Shown piece by piece: positions 61,916 through 64,000 of a DNA stretch of 64,000 bases. The DNA comes from Arctopsyche grandis (Eukaryota > Arthropoda > Insecta > Trichoptera > Hydropsychidae). Numbering within the stretch: the first letter of the stretch is position 1; every line of letters begins with the position of its first letter. The position numbers and the translations under genes were made by a program. The notes under the pieces are model-generated. The model was not told the DNA's origin. It saw only the letters and a list, made by a program, of their open reading frames with translations, and made no database searches. The stretch is taken from contig NC_135359.1 in NCBI RefSeq assembly GCF_051622035.1, positions 19,801,501 through 19,865,500 on the forward strand, written 5' to 3'.

Positions 61916-64000
61916 AGTTGTGTTTAAATTATACGTACATATTATCGATTTTGTAATTTTGTTTGATTTTGCGGTCGTTTGTATGTATGTAGTATGTACG
62001 TGGAATTAATTCATTTCATGCGAAGCGACATTTGGTCAGTGTGAAGGGGAAGAGGAGTATACAATGACCTCTCCCCCCTCGTGTTAATTCATACTGTTCG
62101 TTTTGTGGAATGAGTCGGGCGTTTTAATTAACTAGCATATACCACGATGAGGATAATGCTATGTATAATGGAGTGCATATTGTGAACTTTGGTAGTTGAA
62201 AGTATAAGCCGCTGTTTCGAATGAGATTTTGTTGTATTTTTGATTCAATTAGGGGCGATACTAATATACATACTATCAGTTACTGGATATTGCAGTTTTT
62301 TTTGGGTAAGGGGGATGTAATCTATTGATAGTTAAAACTGGTTTTTAACAATTTGAGTTTTTGCGTACTTTGGGGGGGTATGGTTCGTTAATTCTTTTTT
62401 GTGGATGCAAACTAATCGAGTGACTAAACGTTTAACAGAAACGTTCACCCATACGCCCTTACTAATGGTAGGAATTAAACTTCGCATAACGTCAGTTGCT
62501 TTTGGCACAAAAAAGGTTCACTATTGTTAATTTCTTTTATCACTTTATCTCTTGCTTTGACCACTAATGGAACGGTATATTGTTATTTGCAAACTAATAC
62601 TCGCTGCCTTTTTGTAAGAACACACTAAAAAATGCGGCACGGTAGGGCTAAGTGGACTCCAGCTGTAATAGTCGTGTCTTTGTGTCATAGTTAAGAAGTA
62701 ATAGATCCTGGAAAAAAAATTTTCAGCTTTTTTAATGAGAAAGCTTTACATTTTCGGTCCATTTTCGATGATGACTTTGCATATGTTTGCGCGACATATT
62801 AGTTAATTCATCGCTTACATTTGTTAACATTAATTTAATATTTTTTAATTTATACACATCCAAAATAACAAGTAGTTATTTGAAAAATAGTTATACAAGT
62901 TATATAACATATTTTGTTTTTCATAATATTAATTCGCGGGAAAATATTTATTATTTAAATTAAAGATATATTAATAAAAAAGGTTATTAGTTTTTTTTTC
63001 GAGTAGGTACATATTATTATTGAATAGTCATTATGGATAGTTGAAATGCTGATACAAACCACATCCTAGTTGAAAGTAAAATTATGAACTGGAAAATGTG
63101 CATTTCTACGAAACCCCAAAAATGAATCAACAATTTAAATACCAAAAGAATTGACTAACGAAAATACAATGGAGCTTTTTTTTTACAAAACTTGTGTATG
63201 TACTTTTAATATACATAAGATGTGAATCAATGGAATCATTTGTTTCTATTCATCTGACCTTAGGCAGGCTTAATGATAACTTATTTCAATTAAATTTATT
63301 CTGACCTTGCTGAATTATTTTAATTAAATAAGTGCGTACTGATTCTTGGAAATGAGTAATTAATCACATAATGTAGAAGAATAGCTGAAATTGAATATGC
63401 AGAATTGTGGTCTTCTTGTCTCACAGGGATAACATTACGAAAGTTGATACCCAGGATTTTACCAACGAAATACCGCAATAGCTTCTCGCATGTGTTAGAC
63501 ATACAATATATGAATTGAGGTTTGGTAGTATGTATGTACATATGTATACTCGATGGTTATTGGAATCAATTGACGTCAATTTGACGATTGATCAATACAT
63601 CGATCGATGACATATTCTAGTCTGAGGTGTTAAATAGGCGTCACAATGTCAATAGCCGTGTCAATGGTCGATATCAAGAAAATACATATGAAATTGTGTA
63701 ATAAAAATACTAGATACTTTTGAAGTGTGTCATATACTAGCATTTGACCTATTAATGATTGAAATTTTCATTTCCGCGCTTGCTTTTCGATACGGCTGTG
63801 CCTTGAATAGTTGAAATGTCATTCTGCAGGTGGTTGTGAAATCAATTTTGTTTTGCGATTATTGTATAGATATTTTGAATGCGTTGTGAAAACAGCTGCA
63901 GAATGGACCACTAGGAATATGGAAATTCCTTAGGTTTTTTCTTTTCTTTACTGATATGTATTTTGAACTTTTTGGTGCAATTGGTGTTAGAAGCGTATCT

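Overview
This is AT-rich nuclear DNA of an insect. The evidence is intron-rich genes with GT-AG splicing, proteins that read like insect orthologues, a short (CCTAA)n run of the insect telomere type, and dense small mobile elements (tRNA-derived SINEs, MITEs, Helitron-like copies, LINE fragments). The order cannot be fixed from the sequence. The heavy intron load of the dynactin and ETF-QO genes is unlike most higher flies.

Layout. Positions 1-3292 (+) hold the last 16 coding exons of dynactin subunit 1 (p150/Glued). Facing it, 4264-7299 (-) holds a complete 11-exon gene for mitochondrial electron-transfer-flavoprotein:ubiquinone oxidoreductase (601 aa). The two are convergent, with 971 bp between their stop codons. 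After about 4 kb of repeats comes a complete four-exon RpS3 (11417-13195, +, 240 aa) with a TOP-like pyrimidine tract upstream. Positions 13196-24700 have no gene I can support. A CpG-rich promoter-like stretch (24440-24916) leads into a short first coding exon (24917-25012, +) that ends at a splice donor. I do not recognise its protein. The remaining 39 kb shows no convincing exon and is probably the large first intron of that gene, or an intron plus intergenic DNA.

The non-genic part is a record of layered transposition. I could delimit hAT-like elements with 8-bp target duplications (54037-54794, 18284-18446, 21769-21933, 55758-55919, 23551-23993), PIF/Harbinger-like elements with TTA duplications (42839-43070 and relatives), two Helitron-like copies ending in CTAG, a four-copy tRNA-derived SINE family, LINE remnants of two types, an LTR-like segment carrying a 52-bp tandem array, and several nested insertions. 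No operon-like or host-defence gene system is visible. The three recognised genes are unrelated housekeeping functions: microtubule motor transport, mitochondrial electron transfer, and translation.

All exon boundaries were read by eye from GT-AG sites and frame continuity. In all three recognised genes the summed exon lengths keep one open frame.
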